From Hydractinia symbiolongicarpus (Eukaryota; Cnidaria; Hydrozoa; Anthoathecata; Hydractiniidae), in the NCBI RefSeq assembly GCF_029227915.1, contig NC_079878.1, positions 9,236,001 through 9,300,000 of the forward strand: a stretch of 64,000 nt of DNA, written 5' to 3'. The translations under genes were made by a program, and so were the position numbers. Positions 28,801 through 40,358 of this stretch are shown piece by piece; position 1 is the first letter of the stretch; the number at the start of each line of letters is the position of its first letter. The notes beneath the pieces were generated by a model, which saw only the letters and a list, made by a program, of their open reading frames with translations, ran no database searches and was not told where the DNA came from.

Positions 28801-31800
28801 AAAAAATATTTTCATCAATATTCATTCTTTGTAAGTCCTTCATCATATGGACAAGGATAAGAATATGGCGTATTGATGAAGAGAGATAACTTCATTCCAT
28901 CAAAAGGTTACAAGTGGTGATGTTAACGATCTAAGATAATTAAGTTTGTACAGACTGAACTTCTGCAGCAGAATGTAAATAGTCCAGAATAAGTTTTGTA
29001 TCACTTCATCTTTACTTATTAAGAAATTGAGTATGCATTGTATACTAAAATGGACATGTTGTATTGGTCCAATAGAACGTATTCTTCTATAAATTTCTGC
29101 TTCAAAACCTTTTTTGGTAAAAAAAAAAATCTCTCAAAATTATTTTTATTCATATATTTTTATGATTTCGTAGTTTGAAGACACTATTGTCAGAAAGAGA
29201 AGAAGAACTGCAACGTATCAAATGTCAGGTTTGTGATTTGTGCTTTTATTGTGCTGTGTTTTTTTCCACTTCAACCTATTATTCTTCTTTTTTACCTGTT
29301 TACTTGTTTATATGTAAAAAATTCTTTAATCATTCCATTGTCTTAATTAGCAGGTTTCATTGCCTTTTCAATCGTTGTACAAAAGTTTGTTTAAAAAGTA
29401 CTACTGAACACAGTCAACCCGCAATTTATATCATCTTGCTTAAAGCAGTCTTTTTTCTCTTCCAGATTCTGGAAAACCAAACTAATCAAAGTAACCTGCA
29501 GCGTTCGTTAAATGATCTAGAAACGAAAGTATCTGAATTGCAAGTTTTAAAGCAAGTGGCTGTGAAAGGTGAGCTGTTTTATTATCTTGCTAATCCTTGC
29601 ACGATGGTATTAGGCCAAGTAAGTACTATCAATACTCTGAAAAAAATCTAGATGTATTTTAGTCAGTGTCAACCAAACTAAGTTTCAGAAGTCATGCTCG
29701 CAAAATGAAGCCAAAAAGTTTAAAACAGCTTAAAGTGTAATTTTCAAATTAGTTTTAGTACATACCTTTGTGGAGAAGGTATGTGGCTGTGGACAGTTAC
29801 TCTGATATTTCTTTCTGAACACTTTTTTTTTACACAGAAAGGAAATTTAAAGAAGCTCAGAAATACTCCGATGAGATTAAAGCTCTCACTGCTGAAGGTA
29901 AAGCAAAGCAAGAAACAGTTTGTCAGCTGGACGCAGCTATCAAACAGCAACAACCTGAAGCTGAAAAGTTAAAAGATTTAGTAAAGGAGGTGGAGAAAAA
30001 TTTTCAAAAACAAGAAATTAAATATGGTAGGTGAAAAGGATTTTTGTCAGTACTTAATCAATTACAAGTGTTCATTATATAAACTATGCAAGTTTATCAT
30101 TAGCAAAAAAATATTCCGAACGTGATTAGCTAAGAGAAGAGACATAAATACAATAAATGATTGCATATGTTTGTTAGTCCAAGTTTTGTGTAAAAGCAAA
30201 TGAGATTCTAAATACATTCTTAGGAGAAATAAAATGGGTGGCCATGCATATTTCACAGAGGCAAGGCTATACTGTAATGTTCTTAACTTGTACTAATTTT
30301 TTCCATATCAAAGTTATCATTTACCATTCTGGGAGAAACGAGCCTAGCTAGCTATATTTGTTTAACAATTCGACGTGGAAGATTAGATATAAAACAGGTA
30401 AAAACAAAGGCAAATGCACCTTAAATATAAAGTATAAAAATCGAACTATCTTTAATGTATTTAGTTACTAATATTTCCAACCTCATCTTAACAATATTTT
30501 TAATAATTTTCAAAATTACGCATTCAACTATATGACCAAATTAGTTCTAATAATGTGTTTATTTACCTTGCGGAATGGCTCAGAAAGTAATGGCACAAAA
30601 ATATCATATTTACTCTGTTATTTATATTATGCTGACTGCATTGGCCAAATGACGCCCATTTTAAAGAAATACTTTAAAAACACTCCTTTTCCAAAAGATT
30701 ATTTCCATGCTTAGATATATATAGTTACAACTCATCTAAATATTTTGTTCTGTTTATAATAAAAACTCTGCCATTCAAGTGCATTTAAAGCTCCCATTTG
30801 AGCTAGCACAACACCTGCTCAACTAGACAACTGCCTAAGATATCCATCCTATTCTCATATTGAACGTTAGGCAGAAGTGGTCGATTCACACTTTTATAGT
30901 CTCTGGCATGAATCGGTCAGGGTTTGATCCCAAGACCTTCCGCACTTCAGGAAAACGCTCTACCACAAGGCCACTACCACATTTAGATATTAGCTTAACT
31001 TCCAACAACTGCCGGGAGAATTGTTTAATGCAATGTCTTATTAGTTTGTTCCGTCCTTAATAGATAATATTGAATCGAAATTTTGTAATACTAGTTGACT
31101 ATAATTATTACATTGTTGTTTTTACTTTTAGATATGCAAATAATAAAGAACTTAAAAGAGGCTCAAAAGGAAGCTGAAGAAACTCTAAACAGGTGCATTT
31201 ATTGTTGTTTGCTGTTTGCGCTGACCAGCAGGTATCATTTTAACATATAAACGTAACAGTATTTGTTATATATTTTATCTTTTAGTCACCCACACATTTG
31301 GATTAGGCAGACTATAGAATTACAACTTGATTATTTCAAGGTAATACCACACGTGAGATAGTATGCTTGTGCTTGTCTTTGATCACAATAGTGTCCTTTT
31401 GTGCAGTTGTTGTTAGCGTCTCTGAAAATGATATTGTTTAGAGCATTGTCCAAAGTTTGGAAACAAAACATGATTTAAATGAACACAATCCGGTGAGCAT
31501 ACACACTTTTTATTACTGGTGTAAAAATTACATCTAAGGTGCTTTCGTTTAGCACTTAATTCAACTTATAGACAAATTTTGTGTATCAATTGTTAGATTT
31601 TGTGGGAAAAATACTTCTAATAAAACCTAAGAAAATACAGGATATAGGATACAAATTTATATATCGTTTTCTCCTTATATTCCATTAAGATATAAAATTT
31701 TAAGATGAGCACATTCTTTATTTTTTGTCAAATTTATGTTTAATATTCATGTTACTGCAAAACTGCTATTTTTGTTTTTTGTTTGCTATTCGTATTATTA

Positions 31801-32650
31801 CTTTTGTTTTTTTCTTTGTCCTAAGGCTGACAACCAAGGAGTGAACAAGATGGAGTTACAACTTGAAATTGAAGAACTAGAAGCCAAACTAAAACTAGTT
31901 GTAGATGAAGAGGACTGGGAAACAGCAGGTAATTCATGTTCTCAGACTTTGTGAAATTATATCAAGGTTATGATTTAGTTGAATTTTACCTGTTTCAGAA
32001 CTTAAATAAAGCAGTACCTTCTTAAAATATGACAACAATACTTCCATTGTGACTGTCCTGTAAGGATTACTGTGCAGCCGAATTCTGGATGTAGTTTTTA
32101 CATAAGTTTGGTAAATAGTTTAAGAAATCGTTGTCAATGTTCAAAAAATGACTTTTTAAAAAATAGGTGTGTAAATAGAATATTTTTACGAACTGATATA
32201 ATCACAATATTCTCAGTCTTCTTTAAATTTTTATTTCATCAAAAGATTCGCTAATGTATGAGAACAGATAAAAACTAAAATGAAGGTATTAAGTTAATAT
32301 TTGAAAAAAACCCAGCAATTTCTCTCTCCATAAATCTATTTCCTTTTGAGCTGATGTATCAGCACGTGTTTTTATTTTATCAATTAAAATTTTTCTGACC
32401 ACAATCTTAGAAAATCTTCTTCCTAACTGGACATTAGTATTCTACTGAAATGATCAACAGTGTTTTGGAGAGCTTAAAACAATTTTAAAAAAATTTGGCC
32501 TACAAGGGTTTAGGTAATCAATAGAACAATTTTGATTCTGGTATTTAATTTCCAAAGCTAAAGAGAAGTTATTATTTCTGGTTACTTTCTGCTTTAGACA
32601 AACTAAATTATGAAATTGAAGCAAAACAAGAACTGATGAAGAAATGCTAA
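19815..32650 (+). CDS. Coiled-coil protein with two UVR-like motifs, 20 exons, 930 aa
   Basis: Exons: 19815-19862, 19971-20127, 20215-20280, 21468-21578, 24132-24270, 24874-24968, 25144-25696, 26008-26239, 26744-27070, 27685-27873, 28163-28230, 28660-28797, 29174-29228, 29466-29568, 29838-30026, 31132-31192, 31286-31340, 31442-31492, 31826-31928, 32598-32650. All junctions are AG/GT and every phase matches, giving 2793 nt ending in TAA. The N terminus (MASFFRKAKQTK) is basic, followed by a Ser/Thr/Asp-rich segment and a basic patch (KKVRKKRAIRPGQ, about 160). Exon 7 (205-390) is acidic and disordered. Residues 390-860 are heptad-rich coiled coil. UVR-like motifs lie at about 430-455 (NENYAEAAEIDQEI) and at the end (DEEDWETADKLNYEIE). 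I do not recognise the orthologue. Coiled coil plus UVR suggests a scaffold or adaptor. Weakest exons: 3 and 18. Confidence 0.8.
30840..30990 (-). repeat. tRNA-derived SINE-like fragment in an intron of the UVR gene
   Basis: On the - strand GTGGCCTTGTGGTAGAGCG resembles a pol III A box and GGGATCAAACC, about 35 bases on, a degenerate B box. The layout is that of a tRNA-related SINE head. The sequence does not fold as a full tRNA by eye. Confidence 0.45.
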
Positions 32651-34060
32651 ATTGGCGAAGAAAATTATGTTGTTACAAGTACTTTTAAATTAAATTATTT
32701 TTTATAGTTACTATTTTAAATTTATACAAAATTTTGGAATTATCAAGCAGTTGAGATTATGCAAACGCGACAAAATGCGACAAAACATCTAATCTACCAA
32801 ATATACATTTGACATTATATTTTATATTATATATGTTCCAACATGAGGTAAATGTTACCTAAATGAAAATGTTAAAGTTATGATATTATTATGCCTATGC
32901 AGCAGATACTTTTAATATGTTATGCAGGTATTTTAGTTAGTCTTCACTGTAAATAAGCCTAGTTCAAATTGAATTCAGGTATCGAGCTAAGCACTAGTAT
33001 AAAAATAAATTATATAACACGTTGCTATAAATTCTGCTTTTCCATTGGAAAGTTAAGGTAAATTCTAAAACAGGGAATATTTTGGAAAAAGATATTACAA
33101 TGTAACCTCTGAAGAGCGCTATTAGTAATTCTAGAAACACTAAAACGAGGAAAAATAATTCTTTAAATGCAATAAAAACAAAGTACAATTTACTAGACTG
33201 TCAATTATTTATATTGACACTAGTACGAACATCTTCAAACGAAAAAAAAAACAGGGCTGAAATCTTTGTCTATTATCTTTTCTTTTATCTTTTCATCTGT
33301 TTTTATTTGTATACTTTCGCGTGCTTCATATTTCCAACGTCAACAAACTGTCTGAAGGTTAGTGAGAAAAATTAATACATCTATTGAAAACGTTCTGATC
33401 AAATGATTCCAATTTAAATGTCTTGCCAAAATAAAATTTCTTCCTGGTAACTGGTTCACAGTTAATCAAATCCTTAGGTGAGATGTTTAAGCTGTTTAAG
33501 CTTTAGGGTCACTATGAGTGGCTATCCAGGAATACATAATAAAAATGGCGTTATAAACCCAAACGAATTATTAAACTTATTCTGATCCTGTATCTGTAAC
33601 TTAGTGCTTATGCAATTTTAAAGTCCTTTACTTTACTTAGCTGTACTGTTAATACTATGTAAGGCTTGCTTAAACTTTCTGCATGTGCCTGAAGAAATTG
33701 TCTAATCTTTCACACACAAGATAAAGATAGTTGTTTATTACAGTTTGCCAATTTTACCAAAGCATTTAGCTTTTTGAAATTTGACTTAGGTTAATTCCTA
33801 AAATTTATGTGCTTTGTCTTGGAAAAGAAAACCTAATATATTTTATTTAAATGTTCACTGATAACCAATTATAAATATAAATGCACAATGTCTCTTTTTG
33901 TTTCTCAGGTATATTCTTAGGATGAAAATAATTTCTGGATCTCTTACCCCTACTAACTGTAGCATAAAAGACCAATAAAGTAACATTTTTATACTTGACT
34001 TGCATGATCAACTCATTGTAATGTCGTTTTATTTTTTCTTATTTACTTCGTTGGTTGCTA
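32651..34060. other. Intergenic between the UVR gene and a Tigger-like relic
   Basis: AT-rich, no supported coding segment or RNA. The first part should be the 3' end of the UVR gene. Confidence 0.4.
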
Positions 34061-34061
34061 G

Positions 34062-34980
34062 TTATTCATACATTTGACCCAAACTTCGCCCTTTCGTGAT
34101 TCGCTCCATTTCATTCCACACACAAAACACTCCAATCCTCCTCCCTTTCATCATTTTGAACTTTCTCTGCTTTCTTCTTTCCTGATCATTTCCGCTTTTT
34201 AAAACCAACTTACTTTTTTTTTTGTCTGATCTTTTTTCTTTTTCATTGGTTTCAATGATTTTATCAATGAATTCAACTGGTGAGATAACATTAGATTCGA
34301 GTGGAAAAATACCACTTGTTTTAAATATAGAAGCAACATTCTCAATTGATAAACATATTGATTTAACATATGCGAGACTTGAAGTAACTTGGATCATGCA
34401 AACTGATTATATAAAGACCATTTTCCTTTGCAAAATCAACCAAATGTTTTTTTGTGTGCGAATTATATCCATCTAAAATCAAAAGTACTTTATTTTATTG
34501 AGAGCACCTTGTATGTTTAACAAAATGTTTGACATATCTCATAAAAATCTCTGATCAATCACCTCTGCCATTTTCAAGTTCCTTGTTGAATGGATGTACA
34601 ATTTTGTTTTTCTCAGTATAGTCATACATCACTCTCATTAGATCAATAATGGTGAGACCATTAAAACTACCTTCCATCTTTTTTATTTGCTTGACTAATT
34701 GTCCTTCTTGTCCGGAGTTAAAACCTGACGAATAGGTGCTAACACTTTTTTGTGCATACTTTCAGAAGTTAAAAGTTTGATTTATTTTTCACTCTTCGGT
34801 GAAGAGCATCTTTAAGTACAGCAAATACCTGAGCTGCTTTCTCATGCTATTTCCCTCATTATTAACAGCATTAATAGCGGATTGCATGCTATCTAAACTC
34901 CACTTACCGCAGTCGTTCTTCCTTTTGTAGTTACGAAACATGACAGTAATCGCATTTATATATTTTATCTGGAAAAACAT
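34062..34980 (-). pseudogene. Tigger/pogo-like transposase relic
   Basis: From right to left on the - strand, FRNYKRKNDCGKWSLDSMQ (near 34,940-34,880) matches the N-terminal psq-type DNA-binding region of Tigger elements. After stops and frame changes, LILDGYNSHTKKHLVDFAKE and GLYIISLHDPS (about 34,475-34,395) match the DDE_1 endonuclease block LDGHxSH...NGVxxxxLPPH. KTSGIFPLESNVISPVEF (about 34,315-34,265) matches the C-terminal TGIxPLNPxxF block. The last 60 residues are basic. Multiple stops show it is dead. Confidence 0.75.
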
Positions 34981-34989
34981 TGCATAAAT

Positions 34990-36945
34990 AATAACTTAAT
35001 AATCATATGCTGCACAAAATTGTACAGAAAAAAAACATAAAAGCACACAGATTAGTAACTTGGTCTGGTCAACAAGTAAAGTCCAACTAGCATAAATATT
35101 CGGTATTTAAAAAAACCCAAAAAATTCACACAACTAGAATAAATTAAACTTTTTATTGACAAAAATTTTAGCAACTACTAAAAATTTATCTAAAATTTCA
35201 GGTACAATGAGAAAAAATTGTATGAAACATAAACATTTTCCTTTGTGCTTGCCCTGTCAATTTTCGCAATGTTTACATATCACTTTCAAGCTACCATCAT
35301 AAAAAATTCGCAGCCCGCATACTCAGTTGCAAAAACAGACATTTCTAGTCTAACGTCTAAGCTTTCCCCACGTTACGCTGTAGTTTTTTGCTAGAGTCAA
35401 AAACCCTGATATCAAAAAATATAACTTGACTAGTTAACCAAGATCTTCTCACAGTTCTGTTTACTCTTACTTGATTTGCTTTATTTGCTCGTTGGCTAGA
35501 GATTTTTTGATTTTTCATTGTTGCAGTTCAAAATAAATAGAATACACACTTCTTTCAGCAATGTTCCGTATTTAAGTGTGCCATTTCGCAGAAAATGGAA
35601 AATGTGCCAGTCTCCATCCATACCTAATGTTTATTAGATTTCAGGATATTGGTTAAAAAGTGCACAGCCTTTCTTTGTAATTGAAAGAGTTATAATTCAG
35701 TAACATACACCTGTTTCTTGAATTTCTATAGATTGTTCAGCTATTTCTGTATTTCACTCCTTGTGCTTCATATCTCCTCCAGAATATTTTTAAAAGTTTC
35801 TAAAATTGTGTAAAGTGCAACCAGAATATAGCACTAGTAATCAACCCCACTGAGGAGGGTGTGCGGGGTGGTTATTTTAGTTGCGTCACTAATAAACTCT
35901 AGTCTAGTTTTAATGTTTCTTTTTATACTATAAAATATAACTGCTTTTTTAAAGACTTGTGACTTCTTCGTATACTTTTTCAATTTCTTCTGCATTACTT
36001 CTTAAGCTTATAATTCCATCTTATTGTTTTCATTGCGCTGAGAAGATAGGAGAACACTATTGCTTTCAATGCTACAAAATTTACAAACCTAATTTACATT
36101 TACTGACAACATTGGAAATACCTTTGCCGTTGAATTTCGTATTTTCATGTCATATTTCTCAGTGGTGTCACCATTTTGTAAGTAACAATGACATGTTGTG
36201 AAGAGATTCATTGCATCTTATCGCAACCCAAATAAAGAACAAGTTCCTTTCAAGATCGGTGAGTGTATGTCTCCCATCCCGCAGCGCGTTAGACGTGAAA
36301 AATATGGCATTCATAGATTGGTTATCCTTGTGAATGGATCCTGCTTCTATGCTACACTATGTATCCTAGAGATCAATAACGACAATTCAAATTTCTAATT
36401 TTGTGAAATGCTTAACTTTATTTAGCATAGCATTCCCATTTATAAACACACATACTTCATAGCAGTCCATTCGTTCCATGATATTAGGCTGGTTTGCCTA
36501 AACTGGTTAAATTGCTGGTTTTCACCCAGTGATACAGTAAATTCTTAGCTAAGGTAAACATTATACCTTTATATATCACCTGTCAACCTTTGCATCAGTT
36601 GACTGAAATTAACAAGTCAGCCGTTTAGAGCAGCTTGGATTTTTTACACAGTAACAAATTTTTTGCATGTTTTCTTCTGTGAAGGTCTTTTATAATAGAA
36701 CATTGCGTTTCTAGTTTTTATTGTTAAAAAAATTAGCAACTGGATCATTTGAATTATTTAGATCAAGTTTTTAAATTTTGAAAAAAAATTAAGTGTTTTA
36801 CTTTTATCAATTTTTTACGTTGTTCAAAGAATAAATAGATAAATAAAATAAATAAATTTTATTTTGTTTATTTATCAATCTACTTGGTGTTGTTTGTTTC
36901 TGATACATTTTTTTTTCTTTTTAATAATTTTTTATATCTGACAGC
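34990..36945. other. Intergenic, no gene recognised
   Basis: AT-rich with A/T runs and (AAAT)n-like repeats near 36,830-36,860. Short open frames at 35,959-36,398 show no domain. Nothing supported. Confidence 0.4.
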
Positions 36946-36954
36946 AGCTCAATC

Positions 36955-37015
36955 TCTCAACTCAAGCGTAATTTTTCATTTAGATACTGCTCCATATTCA
37001 ATACATGCAATTTAT
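36955..37015 (-). repeat. Short fragment related to the Tc1-like relic at 42.29-42.35 kb
   Basis: CTCAAGCGTAATTTTTCATT and the following 30 bases align with 42,293-42,345 at roughly 85% by eye, in the same orientation. It therefore appears to be another decayed copy of that transposon region lying left of the viral insertion. Confidence 0.5.
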
Positions 37016-37454
37016 CATACTTCTTTTCATCCCTTATAACGTTATTAAACAAAATTTTTCCAGGGTACCTGATAAAAAACAAAGGCTTTCGTTAATTTCA
37101 ATATCATCACACAACCATCTTTAGAGAATAACTTTTATTCACTTTAATTATAATGGAGAAGTCAACCAGGACTTCTCCATTATCACTGGAGAAGTTCTGG
37201 TTGACGTAAATATTTGTACCTTACAATTTCCTACCTTGTGCAAAAATTGGCTTTTCATCTTTTAAGTTTAAAAGCTTTGTAACAATTGTTTTTGGTTTGT
37301 CTTTCCGACGTTGTCCAGTTCTATGTGGTCTTTCAATCTGTACGCCTTGTACAGCCATTTATTTGCAGAAAAAGTTATGCTCCTTTTCTTCCATGTTCTT
37401 CCAAGTCTTTGCACTTTCTTGAAGTTCGTTAATACGTAAATTATTCCTTCTATC

Positions 37455-37909
37455 TGTTTCCAGAGTAACAATTTTTTATGTCTTTATTTTAAAGTTTGTT
37501 TAAACTTTAATTATTCTTTCTATTTCATTTCGATCAAAGCGAAATTGTCATGAAAACGCCACCTAAATCCTATTAAAAATCTGCGTTTTGTTCTCGAGAA
37601 AGGGACTTTAAATAACAACCACGGCTCCAACCACATTGCTAAATAACAGACACGTTGTTATCTTTCTGGGGCTTGTTGTTGCGGTTGCGACGAAGGGTAA
37701 ATTTCGCATTCGCAGTCTAGATCTCGATCACACGCGCACAAGAAAATTTTAAAAAGTGGCTACTCATACATAGGTTGGTAAAACGAATGGAAGGTCACAG
37801 ATGACATGGGGTATTAAAAAATTTGCTAAATGAATGAATGATTTATTCACACCTCCCTTTTTGCACTAGCGTCAAGAAAAAAACATATTTAACGCTCAAG
37901 TTTATCAGT
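37455..37909. repeat. Left copy of the direct duplication flanking the viral insertion (455 bp)
   Basis: It starts CTGTTTCCAGAGTAACAATT and ends AACGCTCAAGTTTATCAGT. The right copy at 41646-42184 has the same start and the same end. By hand alignment there are roughly 20-25 substitutions over about 450 shared positions, a few 1-3-base indels and one gap of about 84 bases missing from this copy. Composition changes sharply at its right edge, where the viral capsid frame begins. Interpreted as host target sequence duplicated at insertion; an alternative is viral intergenic DNA repeated by integration of more than one genome length. Confidence 0.85.
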
Positions 37910-37911
37910 AA

Positions 37912-39312
37912 CCTGATCCGTTTAATCCTCCTGATCCACCTCAACCTGATGCTGTTGGTGCTATTGGTGGTGCTGTTGGTGGTGCTCCTACCGCTCCTGG
38001 TACTGAAAAACCTACTATGCCTCGTTATATTTATAAGGACAATCAATTTGATATTTCTGAACGTCAGATTACATCTACGTATCGTTTTGTTGTTCCTGTT
38101 ACAAATCAATTTAGTGGTGAGGAAGTTCATTTCTTCCCTTGGGAAAGTATTGCTATGTGTCATCATAAAGGTCAGATTATTGGTGCTACTAAGAATTCCT
38201 GGTTTTGGCGTTTGAAGAAAGTCGATTGTAATTTCCGTGATCTTGTCTGTCATGCCGAGATTCCAATTTCCGCTAATGCATTTTACCCAATTGAGCTGAA
38301 ACATATTAATATGATGTATATTGATCAAGGTGCTCCTTTGTGTCCACGTACTTCTGTTATTGACTCTCCTTCTCAATTACAAGTTTGGGAAGATTTTGTT
38401 GAGAATCAGCAGCATGGTGCTATGACTAAGCCTCTTCCTACTACCTGTGTTAAAGCTGTTTCTTTTGCTAAGACAAAGGATATTCAATATGATACTAATG
38501 TTTGGATTCGTAAGAATGTTACCGAAGGTGATCAATTTGATTTTCACTATGAGCCAACTGTTAATTACTGGCGTCATCGTACTGATATGTTGGAATTTGG
38601 TCGTTGTGCTCGTAAACGTCCTAATGCTGGTACTCCTTCATTTCAGACATTTACCAATGTTGTTCGTTGTGATTATCTGGGCGGTTTACTCGACCCTCCT
38701 TCTCATGGTCTTGGTCCTGATGGTAATCAGTGGCAGACACCGCTATGTGTCATTAATAAGAACCCTACTACTCCCTGTTTGAAACAATATCTTTCTGTTG
38801 ATCATGGTAAATACGGTCAAGCCGGTAATGTTGTGTCTTATGAAGATATGACTAAGATTTCAGCGAGTTGGGGTACCTTTTGTAAAGTTTTTAATGGTTT
38901 GAATCCTGTTCCTGTTTATGATGTTCATCCTATGAAGCCTATCCTGTTTTCCTTCAGTCGATTTATGAAAGGCGATAATGTTCAGCCCTATCGTGTTTAT
39001 GGTGAGATTCAGATTACCCATACTATTGAGGTTCTTAAGAATCATATGTTTCATTCCAATCATTCTGACAATTGGTGGCCTTGTGAAGTTTCTGGCACGA
39101 ATATGACTCCTCCTATTATGTTTGGTGAAGTTCCTGTTTACTACAGTTCTGGTGATAAGAGCGTTATTAATCAAACTGGTGTTGACCGTCGTGAGAATGC
39201 TCAATTTCGTCCGTTTCAAGTTTACAATCCTCACGTTTACAGTATTACTAATGCTACTGTTGGTGAACAAGAATCTGAAGAGGAGATCACAGACTCTAAA
39301 CAAGAAGAATAG
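37912..39312 (+). CDS. Parvovirus-like capsid protein gene (endogenous, N terminus truncated)
   Basis: The frame is open from 37912, immediately after a TAA formed across the repeat/virus junction, to a TAG at 39310-39312. The first ATG is at 38017 (431 codons). About 35 upstream in-frame codons encode a Pro/Gly/Ala-rich stretch (GAIGGAVGGAP) like the glycine-rich region before parvoviral capsid cores, so the real start has been lost. The core has many aromatic and beta-prone blocks (HFFPWESIAMC, NSWFWRLKKVDC, HPMKPILFSFSRF, YRVYGEIQITHTIEV) and ends in an acidic tail (EQESEEEITDSKQEE). No frameshift or stop occurs. The capsid call rests on position opposite the Rep genes, size, the glycine-rich lead-in and beta-rich composition; homology was not tested. 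Confidence 0.7.
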   Translation, partial: PDPFNPPDPPQPDAVGAIGGAVGGAPTAPGTEKPTMPRYIYKDNQFDISERQITSTYRFVVPVTNQFSGEEVHFFPWESIAMCHHKGQIIGATKNSWFWRLKKVDCNFRDLVCHAEIPISANAFYPIELKHINMMYIDQGAPLCPRTSVIDSPSQLQVWEDFVENQQHGAMTKPLPTTCVKAVSFAKTKDIQYDTNVWIRKNVTEGDQFDFHYEPTVNYWRHRTDMLEFGRCARKRPNAGTPSFQTFTNVVRCDYLGGLLDPPSHGLGPDGNQWQTPLCVINKNPTTPCLKQYLSVDHGKYGQAGNVVSYEDMTKISASWGTFCKVFNGLNPVPVYDVHPMKPILFSFSRFMKGDNVQPYRVYGEIQITHTIEVLKNHMFHSNHSDNWWPCEVSGTNMTPPIMFGEVPVYYSSGDKSVINQTGVDRRENAQFRPFQVYNPHVYSITNATVGEQESEEEITDSKQEE

Positions 39313-39333
39313 ACATTTTGTTTTTGTATATAT

Positions 39334-39651
39334 TTAAAGGAAAGAATTTACAATCTTACTACAATATGATGTTGTTATTATTGCGTTTTCCTGTAAATTA
39401 AAATGTCCGTATTTTTCATACAATACCTTTGCAATGTGTTTTCCGTGTTTCTTCATTAATACTATACTCCCTTCTTTTATTCTTTCCTTTAATGGTGTGT
39501 TCATCGTTATTATCGTCGCTCTGTTCTTGATCGCGTTGTATTCTTTGCTTACGTGTATTGTTACATCTCTCGCTGTGTGTCCGTTCATCGTTACCACTAC
39601 TGGTCTTTTTGGTACCGGAATTGGTGTTTTGTACTTCACGTCCGATTCCAA
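39334..39651 (-). pseudogene. SF3 helicase, C-terminal fragment of viral NS1-like protein
   Basis: About 105 codons on -. KRPVVVTMNGH near the start corresponds to SF3 motif C (hydrophobic strand followed by TxN), and AIKNRATIITMN to the conserved arginine region that follows it in parvovirus helicases. The preceding Walker B-like acidic segment (EECLMETED) sits in another frame at about 39,695-39,720. A frame change near 39.67 kb therefore separates this fragment from the upstream helicase. It ends 21 bases from the capsid stop codon. Confidence 0.75.
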
Positions 39652-39716
39652 ATTTGCGTTTCCTTCATAGCGCCTTTAAGATTTGTACCACGTCTTCTGT
39701 TTCCATTAAGCATTCT

Positions 39717-40343
39717 TCACATCTGTATATGTCTGCTCCAGGTAAATTCTCTAGCCAGAATGTATTGCTTGCGTTTTTTAACGGAGTTTCCGATTTCGTA
39801 TGTTTCATATGGTTTAAGTAATAGATCCATCAGTGTTGTCTTTCCACTATCGCTTGATCCAATGAAGATTAGTGTGTTCTTTCTTCCTCCTCTTCCATCC
39901 AATACTGTGTAGATTGATTCCATTAGGTCCATGAAGTCCATTTGGTTTTCTTTTGCGACTGATGCGATGAACTGACATGCTGATCCTGCTGCAATTATTA
40001 TGTCTTCATCTGTTTCACATTCGTCGCATAGTCTTACTTTTTTGCATTCACAGTCGAAGTCGTCCATTCGGTTTATTGCGTCGTGATACGTTAGCTGTTC
40101 AACTTTTTGTCGGTTGATTTGGTACAGATGTTTTTTTAGTGATTCCACGATTCTTGGTTGCATTTTTGTTACCGCCTTTACCAGCCTGTCGTTTGTTGCC
40201 AGTATTGTTTGGAAGTGCTTTTCGTTTCTTACTCCTTCTTCTGTTAGTATTGTTACTAACTGTTGTCTTACGCTTTGGAACGCTATGTTGCTGTTTGGTT
40301 CGCCGCTGCTATCTTTGGGAGCATTAAATATCGCATAATTCAT
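39717..40343 (-). pseudogene. SF3 helicase, Walker A fragment of viral NS1-like protein
   Basis: About 208 codons on -. Near its end, TLIFIGSSDSGKTTLMDLLL has the GxxxxGK[T/S] Walker A loop after a hydrophobic strand, as in parvovirus NS1. The upstream 150 residues are helical. They contain CECKKVRLCDEC, a Cys-rich cluster. The fragment ends at a premature stop shortly after the Walker A; a frame change near 39.77 kb leads to the next helicase segment. It is in the same frame as the ORF at 40359-41378, separated by one TAA at 40359-40361. Confidence 0.8.
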
Positions 40344-40358
40344 CCATTCTAAATATAT

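Noticed and set aside
37838-39303. Long opposite- and alternate-frame ORFs inside the capsid gene (for example 177 and 147 codons)
   Set aside because: They are shadows created by the strongly skewed composition; codon pattern and residue content favour the + frame beginning before 38,017.
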